64,000 bases of DNA from Turritopsis dohrnii (taxonomy: Eukaryota; Cnidaria; Hydrozoa; Anthoathecata; Oceaniidae). Both the position numbers and the translations under genes were made by a program. The stretch lies in contig BQMF02000026.1 of assembly GCA_027922465.2 (NCBI GenBank), positions 1,426,001 through 1,490,000 of the forward strand, read 5' to 3'. Of the stretch, positions 11,148 to 22,305 are shown piece by piece. How positions within the stretch are numbered: the first letter of the stretch is position 1; each line of letters begins with the position of its first letter. A model generated the notes under the pieces. It was given only the letters and a program-made list of their open reading frames with translations, was not told the origin of the DNA and searched no databases.

Positions 11148-11182
11148 CAAAATGGGGGGGCGAAGTGTGATGTTCACCAGAG

Positions 11183-13156
11183 TTGGAGGCAACTACAGAG
11201 AATTCAAGAATGGTAAGAAAAGCCTTAAAACAGCCAACCTCTCTCAACATTTCTCTGGAAAATCCACAGTTAAGTGTACCAGAGACAATTCCACGGGGTC
11301 AACTGCTAAAAGTGCACCCAATGGTGGGAAAGTTGTTTTCAAAACAACAACAACAACATTTAAATTTTCCTCCAGCAGGAAGGCTGAAATATTTTCTAAA
11401 CAATTGGAAAAAACTCACCAACGACCCAGAGATCACTTCTGGGGTTTCAGGGCTGAAAATTCCTTTTCTAAACACCCCAAGCCAAAAGGTGCCACCTCAT
11501 CAAATAAAGATGAACAGGGAACAAACTTTGCTAGTTGACGGAGAGATTCAAGAAATGCTGAGAAGGTGCAATTCATTTAGTTCCTCAAGAGACTGGCCAA
11601 TTTCTGAGCAATCTGTTTCTAGTTCCAAAGAAGGATGAGGGGAACAGGCTGGTAATCAAATTAAAAAACTTGAACAATTTTATTCCATACAATCACTTCA
11701 AAATGGAAGGTTTGCATCTGTTAAGAGAAATGTTGCAGCAAGAAAATTACATGTGCAAAATCGATCTCAAGGATGCTTATTTTTGCGTTCCTTCACACAG
11801 GACATCTCAAAAATATGTTCGTTTTCAGTGGCAAGGGAAATTGTACGAATTTCTTTGCCTATGTTTTGGGTTGGGTCCAGCACCAAGGATATTCACCAAA
11901 TTACTGAAAATCCCAATTTCGATTCTTCGAAGACTAGAAATTTGTGTTATAGTTTATCTGGATGATATGTTATTGATGGGGCGAACAAAAGAGGTAGAGA
12001 TTGCCCGCGACACTTTGATTTTCCTGTTGCAACATCTAGGATTCATCATCAATATGTGACGGTTTGAGGGAAAATCATAACAAGTGATATTACTGATAAA
12101 TTAATCAGTAATTTATCAGAAATTTATCAGTAATAATCAGTAATACTGATAAATAATCAGTAATTCGTTCGATTTATCAGTAATTCGTTCGATGAATCAG
12201 TAATACTGATAAATAATCAGTAATACTGATAAATTACTGATTATTTATCAGTATTTACCGATTATTTTATCAGTAATTACTGATTCATCTAACAAATTAC
12301 TGATAAATCGAACGAATTACTGATTAAATCTATTGTTTTCTAATCAGTATAAAGAAATCAGTGATGGATCCAACTCAGAAAATAGAATTCTTGGGAGTGT
12401 TAATTTGTTCTCGGAGCATGACATTGACTTTGCCAGACATGAAGGTAGAAAACCTAATGAAACAATGCAAAGAAGCATTACAGTGTCCCCAAATGACCTT
12501 ACACAAGTTGACGAGTTTGATAGGGTCACTTTGTTCCACTGCACAAGCGGTAGTCCCAGCATGCCTTCAGGTCCGATATTTACAACAACACCAGATTCGG
12601 TGTTTAAGGGGAAGTTCATTTCAAAAAATGGTGAAATTGGATCAAAATTGTCGGGAGGAATTAGAATGGTGGGTGAATAACCTTCAACTCTCAAATGGAA
12701 AATCGATTCTCTCCCCAAAAGGAAGAGTTTACATTCAAACGGATGCATCAAAGAAAGGATGGGGTGCTTATTGCCAGGGGAAATCAATAGGGGGACAATG
12801 GTCCAGTCAGGAAGCTCTTCAACATAATCAACATTCTAGAACTGAAAGCTATTCACCTGGCCTTGTTGACATATGCCAGAATGTTTCAACTGGATTCAGT
12901 ACATATTCAGACGGACAATGTGTCAGCTCTGTCGTACCTTATCAAGATGGGGGGAACACAAAACAAGGCAATGATAACTTTAACAAAGGATATTTGGAAA
13001 TTTTTAATAGCAAAAGGGATCGCGATTACTGCAGAGTATCTCCCAGGTCCTTGAATACTCGAGCAGATTGGGCATCCAGAAACTTTCAGGATACCAGCGA
13101 ATGGCAACTTCTACCATTAGTATTTCAAATGATTACAAAGAGGTGGGGAAAACCAG
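11183..13156 (+). pseudogene. DIRS reverse transcriptase/RNase H, broken
   Basis: The frame opening at 11183 carries the DIRS pre-RT region. Near 11565 the reading shifts into the frame that holds the polymerase: KIDLKDAY near 11760 and the catalytic YLDD near 11957. The ORF is then interrupted by a palindromic insert (about 12056-12355). It resumes with the IEFLGV segment and RNase H (QTDAS near 12740, TDN near 12915). Two further shifts (near 12820 and 13054) change frame and change back. A hAT MITE ends the segment at 13156, inside the GKPD/MDLFAS junction. At least three frameshifts and two insertions make it non-functional. Confidence 0.85.
12056..12355. mobile_element. Palindromic AATCAGTA-rich insert in RT
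   Basis: About 300 bp made almost wholly of direct and inverted copies of AATCAGTA/TACTGATAAAT, with repeated AATTCGTTCGAT blocks. It sits between the codons for the conserved FIIN and IEFLGV segments of the reverse transcriptase, so it is an insertion rather than part of the DIRS. The ends are uncertain by several bases and a short TA- or TAT-type target duplication is possible. The sequence would fold into alternative long hairpins. Confidence 0.65.
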
Positions 13157-13691
13157 CAGTGTTCGAAATAAGCCTTTTCTTCATTGCCGGCTATTTTTAC
13201 TGGTAGTCTCTTTTAGTATCTTTTGGTTCATTTTAAAAATTTTGTGTGTTTTCGTTTAGTTGTTAACAAAGGTTAAAATTGTAAATTGCTTTATAATGCC
13301 TAAAGCAATTAACAATAAAGAAACAAACGTCTTAATCATCTATTTAAAAAATACATTTCTTTAAAGGCCGTATTCCACTTCCGGAAAAATTACCTTGGAA
13401 AGAAACAGAATGGAGAATGCTAGAGAAAGAACATCGCTCATTATTCTTCTGGTTTTGGTTCCTGTTCCTATCTATGGAAAATTATTGAGATCAAAAGATC
13501 AGTCAAAGATCAGTCTATTTTGGTTGATATTACGTCAAACGAAAACAACGGAACAACAGAAAAGAAAATTTTTTGTGCAAAAATATGAATTCTGTTACCG
13601 GCTAAAAATGGAAATCTTACGAATTTTTCAGCCGGCTAAACCTAGAATTTGTCCAGCTTTTGCTGGCAGCCGACCTTTATTTCGACCTCTG
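13157..13691. mobile_element. hAT-like MITE with 5-bp target duplication
   Basis: 535 bp with imperfect inverted ends CAGTGTTCGAAATAA and TTATTTCGACCTCTG. It is flanked by a perfect 5-bp duplication ACCAG (13152-13156, 13692-13696). Removing the element and one ACCAG rejoins the DIRS frame at the conserved DLFAS motif, proving the boundaries. The CAG start and TIR resemble the element at 46423-47687, also with a 5-bp duplication. No coding capacity. Confidence 0.82.
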
Positions 13692-14214
13692 ACCAGATAT
13701 GGATCTGTTTGCATCAAGAGTGTTTCACCAAGTCCCAGCTTACATGGCTTGGAGACCAGACCCACAGAGTCAAGAAACAGATGCTCTGCAGCAAAAATGG
13801 TCCCATCTGTATGCTTATGCATTCCCTCCATTCAACCTTATCGGGAGAGTGTTAGCCAAAGTAAGGGAGGAGAAGGCATTAATGATTCTAGTAACACCAA
13901 GTTGGCAAACACAACCCTGGTACAGCCAACTACTAGGAATGTTGGTAGATAACCCTCTGGTATTACCAAACCAACCGAAGCTATTACTAGATCCCCTGGG
14001 AAATTATCATCCTTTGGTGCGAAACAAGACACTAAAGTTAGTGGCCTGGAAAGTTTCAGGCAAAGCCTGGCAAGTGAAGGAATATCAAAGAGGGCTGCAA
14101 AACTTATTGCAGATGCCCGAAGACCAGGCACAATTTCTCATTACGAATCGTCCTGGGGAAAGTGGGTTAGCTGGTGTAGTCAATCAAAAATTGATCCCAC
14201 TACAGCCCCTCTGA
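13692..14214 (+). pseudogene. DIRS post-RNase H (methyltransferase-like) domain
   Basis: The frame begins at the conserved MDLFASR motif (13699), continues through tDALQQKW and YAFPPF, and runs into a PSWQTQPWY segment. These are landmarks of the DIRS region between RNase H and the recombinase, often described as a Dam-like methyltransferase domain. It is joined to the RNase H frame once the hAT MITE is removed. The frame overlaps the start of the recombinase frame. The stop at 14212-14214 is typical of overlapping DIRS ORFs. Catalytic activity of the methyltransferase is unproven in the family. Confidence 0.7.
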
Positions 14215-14966
14215 ATTATAAACTAGATTTTCTTGCCTCGCTGTTTGAACAAGGTTTGGAATACAGCACTATAAATTCATATAGATCTGCAATTTCGGCC
14301 TATCATGATCAAATAGATAATTTTTCTGCAGGTAAACATCCCAGAGTTTGTAAGCTCATGTTGGGAGTGTTTAATTCAAACCCTCCAAAACCAAGATATA
14401 CATTCATATGGGATGTGGAACAAGTCCTCTTATATTTAAATTCACTTCCAAGTAATGCAGACTTGATAGATAAAGACTTGATATTGAAGCTTACAATGCT
14501 TTTATTTTTGACATCTGCAGGAAGGTGTCATGAAATTTGTTTTCTAGATACAAGATACATGGTGAAAACTCCCACATCTTACATTTTTCATTTTTCCAAA
14601 ATCACTAAAAGTTGGAGACAAGGAAAACCACCTCCAAAAATAGAGTTTTTTAAGTTTGAGCCAAATGATAAATTGTGCGTGGTAGCTTGCTTAGACGAAT
14701 ATTTGAGCAGATCTAGAATTTGGAGAGAAGTTAGTAAAACGCAACTCTTGTTAAGTTATATTAAACCTCACAAAGCAGTGGTAAGATCAACCATTTCAAG
14801 ATGGGTAAAACTTATTCTTAAAGCAGCAGGGATTGATGTTGATGTCTTCAAGGCTCACTCATGTTGTTCTGCTTCAACCTCTAAGGCTAAAGTATTAGGC
14901 CTATCCATGGAAGGCATCCTCAAAAGGATCTATTTTACTTTTTTGAAAAATTATTTCGCCTTTTGA
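13953..14966 (+). pseudogene. DIRS tyrosine recombinase, catalytic residue lost
   Basis: A frame open from 13953 encodes the recombinase that integrates circular DIRS DNA. The SAM-like N-terminal domain starts near 14090 (RRPGTISHYESSW, then INSYRSAISAYH). The first catalytic arginine is in TSAGRCHEI near 14520. The second box reads KAHSCCSAS (near 14850), where family members have H-x-x-R; the arginine codon CGT has become TGT (Cys), consistent with CpG decay. The frame then runs straight into the right inverted repeat at 14928, ending TFLKNYFAF; that tyrosine might stand for the nucleophile, but the usual intervening residues are missing. The first ATG (14256) is inside the domain, so translation would need the overlapping upstream frame. 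Confidence 0.8.
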
Positions 14967-15104
14967 ACGATCAAAGATTGAAGTTTGTCTCACAAAAAAT
15001 TGAGCTGTTTTGCTCTTTTCCATAAAAAGCTCGTTTTTTTCATCTTCGTTTTTCTTTTTCCATTTTCATTATTCTTCCAAATTTTTTATATCATGAAAAA
15101 GTGT
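14928..15104 (-). repeat. Right DIRS inverted repeat, inner part
   Basis: Reverse complement of the inner part of 9032-9315. It abuts the recombinase frame on the left and the hAT element on the right; its last 8 bases (15097-15104) are the left hAT target duplication. Confidence 0.88.
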
Positions 15105-15383
15105 ATGGTGGCCGAAAGCTGCCAAACGAAAAAAAGTAATTTTTTTTTTAATTCTTATATTCATTTCATTTTTTCAATTAAAATTATTTTTGTTACTTTT
15201 TAATATTATTTTCATTCATTTTTATTTCATTTTAAAAACATGTTCCAACTTTAAAAAAAAAAACAAATGAAAAACACGCATGGCCGAAGACAGCCAAAAC
15301 GACAACCTGTCGTTTAGTTACCAGTCTTTTAACGTGCAACGGCGTGTCCCATCGTGATTCTGTAAACTAAGCGCATTTAACGC

Positions 15384-16578
15384 ATGCGTAATAACAATAT
15401 TATGAGTTCACGTGGTGGTTGCGGCAACAACGTTGTCTTTGCAACCAACAACTCACTTGATGATGGCAAATGCTTTGATTACTCCATGGAGCCAAACTGT
15501 TCACTAAAAGCAGACTTACGCAAATATGCTGAGCAGAGTTTAACACGTGAAGAAATTTTGGATTTTATGAAGCGCAGGGGCGTACCGTGGGGGTGTCGTT
15601 GGGTGCGACCGACCCCCCTTTTGCAAAAGTTTGCCCGTTTTCAAAATTGTTATGAATTGATAATAAGACTTGAGAAAAGAAAACATGATAAATTTTATTT
15701 CGCATTTGCACGCTGTCACCAAATTTCAGTTCATCATCGCTTTAGTATCTCTTTACCGGTTTTTGCACCCTCTTGCTGGCATTACCAAGAGATTACAGGG
15801 AAGATCGATCGACGTAGTGAAAGCTTATAACGAAGTACAAAGTTGTATTGACGACTTAAAGCATACAAGGGAGTGTATTGACAAGGAGTTTAATGTCATC
15901 TATCAACAATCAAAGAGATTGGCAGAAATTTTGAGTGTGGAACCATCCATCCCCAGAACTGCAGCCAGACAAATGCACCGTAATAATGTCCCAGCAGAGA
16001 ATCCAGAGGAGTACTACCGTCGGGTGATAGCTGTTCCCTTAATCGAGAATTTCATTTCCGAAATGACATTCAGGTTCAATAAGTTCAACACAACAGCGTC
16101 AAAGTTGCTTCTTCTTGTTCCTTCAATTATTTGTAATCCTGACTATGAAGATAGTCTTTCTACTACCGATGATTTGAAAAAGCAATACAGCAATGATTTG
16201 CAAAATTCCGATATCCTGGATCAAGAGATAAGCTTATGGAAAAGAAGATGGCAAGCTGTGAAAGTTGAAGATCGTCCAGATAGCCTTGCTAAAGCAATTA
16301 AAGAATGTGATGATCTTAGATTTCCAAACGTTTTCATTTTACTAAAGATTGGCTGTACATTGCCTGTCACATCAGCTGAGTGTGAACGGAGCTTTTCAGT
16401 GATGAGAAGAATGAGAACATGGCTACGATCTAGCATGACATCGAATCGTCTGACTTCTTTAGCTATCATGAACATTCACAGAACTGTAGAAGTGGATTAC
16501 AAAGACGCAGCAAAATTACAAAATTACAAAATTACAAAAGGTTACACATTTCAATACAAATGCACTTCTTCACAGTGA
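15384..16578 (+). pseudogene. hAT transposase, truncated and interrupted
   Basis: Two frames make up the remnant. From 15384 to about 15576 is a short N-terminal part (CFDYSMEPNCSLKADLRKYAEQ). A GC-rich block (about 15577-15615) and a frame change interrupt it. From about 15745 to 16578 comes the C-terminal part, which includes the hAT dimerisation motif TSAECERSFSVMRRMRTWL (near 16370) followed by LTSLAIMNIHR. This C-terminus closely resembles the hAT-derived THAP12 (PRKRIR)-like and ZMYM-like proteins. The N-terminal zinc finger and the first catalytic region are missing, so it is dead. It is the likely remnant of the element's own transposase. Confidence 0.78.
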
Positions 16579-16690
16579 CATTTTCACGATTTTGTTCTCT
16601 GGGTTATTTTATCTTATTTGTTTGTTAATTTTGACGTTTTTCGTGATGAAACTAACATTTTAAAATGTACATAAACAATTTGATTTTTAA

Positions 16691-17376
16691 GGGCTCAGCG
16701 TACGTTTCAAAAGTAAAATTTTTCTTTTTCAAATTTTTTTTGACAAATGTAATCATTAGGTTATTATTAAACTATATTTAAAGTTATAGCGAAAAATAAT
16801 GCTTTTTGAGAAAGTTATGGGCATTTTTAGTTATTCAACATTTCTAAGTTATGTCAACCTTTAATACAATCTGTTATATACTCAAAAGGCGATTAATTAA
16901 ATTAGCAGCTCACTTGGTGAATTTATTAAAGGCTGTCATATTGTCGTTTATGTGATGAAAAATTATCAGTGTTCTACCTTCTATGAGCTCCATCTTTCCA
17001 GCAAGTGACTCATTTCCTTTAAAACGTTTCACAGCAGTAGATGAAAGCCTGTTAACGAAAAGTGTGCCCGCGATTTGAGAAAAAATTCCTGATTGGCTCA
17101 AATCCGAGATTATGGAAAAAACAAAAAACTGTTTTTCTCCTGAACAAAACCATTAATTGAGATTCGCGGGCACACTTTGTTTCCACTAATTGTGAAGAAT
17201 CGCCACAAACAAAAAAAATTGTAAAAAACCTTTTTCTTCGGGAGTTGGAGCTCAAAGAAGCAAACAAAAGTCCGTATTTTTGATCGTTTTCGCAGACTAA
17301 TTTCGTCCTTATTAATGATGTAAATACATCCTTTTATACACCGTTGGAAAGAAAATTTAAAAGGTACGCTGAGCCC
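16691..17376. mobile_element. TTAA-flanked MITE, 686 bp
   Basis: Inverted ends GGGCTCAGCGTAC/GTACGCTGAGCCC are flanked on both sides by TTAA (16687-16690, 17377-17380). An internal inverted pair around GTGTGCCCGCGA (near 17058) and TCGCGGGCACAC (near 17163) adds a hairpin. A TTAA duplication is known for piggyBac and Kolobok elements; no transposase is present. It is nested in the hAT. Confidence 0.82.
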
Positions 17377-17389
17377 TTAAACTACACGT

Positions 17390-18420
17390 TCGTTCAGATC
17401 AGGTGCGGTAGAAGAAAAGAAGCCATTGCAAAACTTATTTTGAACTTACTATGGATGAAGATGTTCATGGGCAAATGATAAGGTTTCACTTACAATTCTT
17501 GCTGAGGAGTTAAAAAATGTGACTGAGAAGTTACTATGGGTATAGCTAAGAATTACATGTCCAAAATGTTTCTCATCTAACAACTGAATAGTAAGCAATA
17601 TAAGTAAATAACTATCTAATCAAAAACCAATCACAGTATTTCAAATATATGGAAAAACGAGTTATTTTCAAAAAAGGGTAGGGCTAAGACAGGACAATTT
17701 ATGAAATTAAATTCAAGTATTTAAAATAAACATCTCTGATTCCAAAAAATGTTCACACACACATTTCTTCAGAGTACACTGTCAGTGTGATGAATGGCCT
17801 TCCTAAATCTCAAATGAAAAACAAACAAACAGATTTTGGTGTGAAAATTTACATCAATAACCAAATCACCACAGACTGTTAACGTTTTAAAGTGAATTCA
17901 CAAGCCCAATGTTTAAAACCTCGAATCAAGAAGATCAGACTTGAGGAACAAATCTTCCTTTCCTTGTTTACGTTCTGTTGAAGTTTGGCAAAGATTAAAA
18001 CCCTCTTTAGGGGATAATCAGTTTATTATCATAGCGAAGAAACCATGCAGAATATGCAATATAAATATGTCAAAACTCTCATCTTTGGAATACATTTGAA
18101 GACGAACAAAAACTGACAGCTTCAGGAAAACATTCCAAAATGGTTCCACAGCAAAATAAACCAAGTTTCAACGAAATTCCAATGCTAGTTTTTCTTTAAA
18201 TTCAATTTCCATAAGTGCTATTTTTACGCATGTAGTAAACATGCTTTTTTCAGCTCGTGGTAATCAACATTACAGCAATATTTCTGATATGAAACTTGTA
18301 CAGTGTGATCGAAAGAATCATGAACTTCATAAATCAATAAATTAAAACCATGTTCGTTCCCATTTCCTTCTTCTCTGCGCCTGTTTTTGTCTGTAAACAA
18401 ATTAAGAAAAAACACCCCTC
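17390..18420 (-). repeat. Dispersed repeat R1, copy A (truncated)
   Basis: Reverse-complement similarity to the middle of the repeat at 37317-39160, including the TTTTTAACTCCTCAGCAA region and a GATTTTGGTRTGAAAAT block. Both terminal ATATATTTCCCC ends are absent, so this is a fragment. Non-coding. Confidence 0.6.
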
Positions 18421-19440
18421 CAAGCCGCCCTTATGTATTTCGTTAAAAATTCCCGTTTAGGCGACGCATGCGCAAACTAAATTTCCGATGCTGAATGAAC
18501 GTGACTAAAGTTATGCATATATATTTATATATTTATATTTAAAAGCATCTTGAAGGTATACTAATGTCGTTGAATTGAATTGAAATGGATGGTGAAATTT
18601 TCCCAAAAATGCCAGAGACCTCTCCCTACAATTAGGCACTTGAGAGTATTTTCTCTACAAACTTCTTTTACAGTTCTTTAATAAACGACGTTTCTATCTT
18701 CTTTTTGAAATGAAAACATTACCATTTAATAGCAATTGTTATTTTCTGGTTGGATTGACCTTTCACCTCCTTAAATCAAAACAAGTTATTGCCTTCTTGA
18801 CTGCACTACAGAATAAAAGCACCGCACTTTATTATTAAGATCAATTAACACGCGTTTAATCGAGACAGCGACTCCCGAGGTGGTGTTTATTTGGGAAAGC
18901 TACCGAGTCTGTATTGTTTGTGTAGTTTTCAAATTCCCGATTTTCTCTTTTCGTGTTTTAGTTTCACCAGGACACATAGCACATGTCTAAGAGAGTTCCT
19001 CAATTATCCTAATTGCAAGTAATAACTGAGTACGGTAAACTTCCTCCGATAACCCGAACCTCTTTGTTCAAGGAAAATGCAGAAACAGTTCCAGGGTTTC
19101 ATTTTTCGGGTATGAGCAGCTGAACAGGATTTTTTTGTACAACAGCAGCATAAGCAACCCAATATTCTTTCCATAAAACAGCTGTACTCCTCTCCTTGCA
19201 GTTAACGAAAATTTTTCGAAGAACATAACGCACCTTACTTTAAAGGAATTAAAAATTTTGTTTAGATTAGCGGGATTCGGAAAAATCATGTTTCGTTTAC
19301 ACGAAACTATTTTTCTATAGATTTGTAGGGAATTGTATACAACTTAGTAGAGTTGTTCGTGAATTTTTCCCTACAAAGTCATTAGAAACTTCACATCAAC
19401 ACCTGAAATAAGCGTGCAAAGTAATGATGTTTCTTTTGAT
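18421..19440. other. AT-rich interior of the hAT element
   Basis: About 1 kb with no convincing coding sequence, RNA gene or element boundary. Confidence 0.4.
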
Positions 19441-19484
19441 ACAACAAAAGGCTTTAAATCTCCCTAATGGACAGGAGGGCTGGC

Positions 19485-19591
19485 CCCGCTTGCCGAGATC
19501 TCGGCTATTTAACCCGGGATCTCGGCAAGCGGGCTGAAAAATAATCCCATGTAAGCAGTCACAGGCGAGCCAGCCCGGCAAACGGGCTGGC
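19485..19591. repeat. GC-rich double hairpin
   Basis: A perfect 16-bp inverted pair (19485-19500, 19518-19533; CCCGCTTGCCGAGATC and its complement) is followed by a perfect 9-bp pair (19569-19577, 19583-19591; GCCAGCCCG/CGGGCTGGC). Related GGGCTG/CAGCCC words recur to about 19765. The GC content stands out sharply from its surroundings, suggesting a separate foldback insert; I could not define its ends. Confidence 0.65.
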
Positions 19592-20097
19592 TTTATTACA
19601 AATATGCAGCTTTTGATTCGCTAATCTTTTTAAACACCAGCATTTCGAAACAATAGACTTAAAATACAATCAACAAAGGCAAGAGGTTATCAGCCCGCTT
19701 CAAATAAACAGAGAAAATTTCCAGCCCTGCAACCGGGCTGTATCGGCTTTTACATATAAACAGCCCCTAACTAATTGTTATGTTATGATTGTTGTGCTCA
19801 ACCATATATTATAATTTAGACGCTAAAAGACTGGTAACTAATTAACAGGTTATGATTTTGGCAGTCTTCGGCCATGTGTGCTTTTCATTTTTTAAACTTT
19901 TTTTTGTTGAAAATTGTCAAAAATGAATAAATAAATGAAGTGAACAGTTTTAAAAAATGAAATAAAAAAGAATAAAAATTAAATTGGAAAAATAAAAGAA
20001 TGCAAAATAATTAAAATTAAAAAAAAATTAAATGAACAAGATTTAGAAAAAAAATTCTTTTTTTTCATTTGGCAGCTTTCGGCCACCATAAAAGTGC

Positions 20098-20204
20098 TTT
20101 TTAAGCTTGACACAGTGCAAAAAGAATTTTTGAAATATCTCATAACCTTCAAATTTGCCAAGCATTTATAAAAACTGTGCAAGTTCATTTGAAACGTACT
20201 TTAA
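20098..20204 (-). repeat. Right DIRS inverted repeat, outer part
   Basis: Reverse complement of 9032-9138 with about one mismatch. It is the outer end of the DIRS element, displaced 5 kb from its inner part by the hAT. Confidence 0.88.
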
Positions 20205-20238
20205 ATTTCACAATTGAAGAATTTGATCACAATTCAAT

Positions 20239-22304
20239 ATGCCTAATGTAAGTTAAGTTTTATTTTAATTTTTTTCAAGAAGTTCTTTTCACATTCTGCA
20301 CATATGCTTCACATCGTCTCCCTTCACATAGAATAACAAGCCAACAAACAAAAATGGACGGAAGATGAGTTGCGGAGAGCTTTGGACGAAGTTGAAGCCA
20401 ATGTCATTTCTGTGCGTGCAGCAGCCAAAAAGTATGGCATGAATGAATCCACAATTCAACTTCGATTACGAAACAAAGCAAAAGGGAAGCTGTTTGTTGG
20501 GTCTAGCAGAAAACCGACATTGACACCTGCTACAGAAGCGGAGTTGACGGAAGTCGTTCGTGTTCTCTGTTGCCATGGATTTAGTCCAACACGTAGCCAA
20601 ATAAAGGATCTTGTCAAGGAGTATGTCGAGGAAAAACGGATGAAGACTCCGTTTCATAAAAATCGCCAGGGAAAGATTGGCTTAGGCTATTCATGGAGCG
20701 GAATCAGATTTCATTAAAAAAGGCTACACTGATAAGCAGTGCATGCAAAGCTGTCACTGCTAATCCATTTGTAGTGTACGATTTTTATGACCTTCTAGAA
20801 GCCACTGTTCAAGAGAAGAAGTTTTCACCATCACAAATCTGGAACTGTGATGAATCTGGGTTTCCATCTGATCCGCAGCGATGTAAAGTTGTCAGTGTTT
20901 CTGGTGAGATTGATATTGCTGGTCGCGAGAACAAAAAACTTTAGCTGTCATCAACGCAGCTGGTCGCGCATTGCCACCATTGATTGTTTTTCCGGGTAAA
21001 AACCATCAAGAATCCTGGTTCTCAGCTGAAGGTATAATTCATAATGTAATTAATTAAACCATTAAATAATAAAAAAAACATAAAGAAACAATGATGCAAA
21101 AATCTAAAAGGTGGATTACAATTTAGGAATGCCTAGTACTGTATGGTTGCACAGACAATTGCTGGATGACTACTGCAGTATTCGAAGAGTGGTTCAACCA
21201 TTTCTGCAGAGCAGTGACTGAATGACCGCTCTTGCTGTTGTTTGATGGCCATTTGTCTCATGTGTCAGCCAAGTTAATCATAAAAGCAATGGAGGAGGAC
21301 GTAACACTCATAAAATTTCCTCCGCACGTCACAGACTTGTTGCAGCCTTTGGATGTAGCCTGTTTTGGACCCTTAAACGGGAATGGGAAAACAGGCTGAA
21401 CGAATGGTGTGCAAAATATGGAGGGAAACGGCCACTTCGAAAGGCGGATTTTGTTGAAGAACTTGGTGAGTGTTGGAAAACTGCAATGACAGAAGACAAC
21501 ATTAAAGCTGGATTTCGAAGAACAGGTAGCAATAGTTCCGTTTACCTGATCGGTATAGGTATATTTCAAAACAGAAAAGGCGATGATTTGTTGAATATAA
21601 AATCAAATTTATTATTCAGGTATATATCCTATCGATCGGACAAAGTACTCTGAGAAGCGGTTCGACGTGCGGCTTGTCAAAAGATACGCTAGATGGTGTG
21701 AAATGGGAAAGCCAGATGACATGATGGAGGAAATGGCCATGGCCTTGAGTACTCTGAGAAAGATGCGAGAACCAACCACACCTACAATAAATGTCATCAC
21801 GACACCAGCGTGTACTCCACCAATTGCTGACGATACAACGCCATCTACCGAAAAAACCAGTAGCTGTTACGAAGTTTCAAAGTTGATAGGCCCTAAACCT
21901 CTTCCATATCGAGGAAAGGTTTGGGTGCCTAAATGGGTTTTAGATGACCCTCCATCAACTTTTGAAGAAGGCATAATGGATAAGGTCAAGGGCCCTGTTG
22001 AACGTCAGCAAATGAAGTGCCGGAAGATCGACTGGCATACAAAAGTAATTTTGAGCAAAGAATACTTAAAAAAGACTGTCGAAAAAAATGAGCCAAATTA
22101 GAAAGCTAAAAGAAAAGTAGCGGAAGAAAACATCGCTTCAGAAACAGACGAGGAGATTCTCTATTCTAAATCTGACGAAGGGTGTATTGAACAAATAAAT
22201 GATGATGAAGACGATGATGCCGATGAGGAGAAGCAATTGATAAAAATGTGGAAGTGGTTGTCGCCACCTACAACAGAGATGGAAGTCGTAGGAAAGTGTT
22301 TTGC
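20239..22304 (+). pseudogene. pogo/Tigger-like transposase gene, decayed
   Basis: A pogo-superfamily transposase with introns but broken frames. The N-terminal Psq/CENP-B helix-turn-helix runs from KWTEDELRRALDEV (near 20354) through AAAKKYGMNESTIQLRL. It is followed by the CENP-B-type box (GFSPTRSQIKDLV) and the DDE core: IWNCDESG near 20840, LLLLFDGHLSHVS near 21235 and NIKAGFRRTGIYPID across the second intron. Frameshifts occur near 20675, 20935, 21145 and 21375, and an in-frame TGA near 21220. Two GT-AG introns (21032-21126 and 21526-21619) are flanked by phase-matched exons. The acidic C-terminus ends at WKWLSPPTTEMEVVG and is cut by a Helitron fragment at 22305. A small first exon at 20239 (ATGCCTAAT then GTAAGT) is possible. 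It begins about 35 bp after the DIRS end. Confidence 0.82.
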
Positions 22305-22305
22305 T

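Larger units (their letters stand above)
15105..20089 (+). mobile_element. hAT element inserted in the DIRS right repeat
   Basis: 4985 bp with inverted ends beginning ATGGTGGCCGAAAGCTGCC, extending as imperfect subterminal inverted sequence for roughly 230-270 bp on each side (to about 15335 and from about 19820). The target duplication is 8 bp, AAAAGTGT/AAAAGTGC (15097-15104, 20090-20097), one mismatch. Comparison with the uninterrupted left DIRS repeat fixes the original site exactly. It carries a truncated hAT transposase near its left end, a TTAA-type MITE, a dispersed-repeat copy and a GC-rich hairpin block. Confidence 0.85.
9032..20204 (+). mobile_element. DIRS-type tyrosine-recombinase retrotransposon with nested inserts
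   Basis: Near-identical 284-bp inverted terminal repeats mark the ends: left 9032-9315, right 14928-15104 continued at 20098-20204. The right repeat is cut in two by a 4985-bp hAT element. Between the repeats lie a Gag-like ORF, reverse transcriptase/RNase H, a DIRS-specific domain and a tyrosine recombinase, in the DIRS order and all on the plus strand. No target duplication is visible, as known for DIRS, which integrate by recombinase. Removing the hAT, two MITEs and a palindromic insert leaves roughly 5 kb, a normal size for the group. I did not find a clear internal complementary region. Frameshifts show this copy is dead. Confidence 0.85.

Noticed and set aside
12100..12355. CRISPR-like array of short repeats
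   Set aside because: Units are palindromic, irregularly spaced and lack unique spacers; it is a foldback insert in a retrotransposon.
19485..19591. GC stem-loops resembling bacterial intrinsic terminators
   Set aside because: No bacterial gene lies upstream, there is no proper U-tract context, and the window is eukaryotic; they are part of a foldback repeat.
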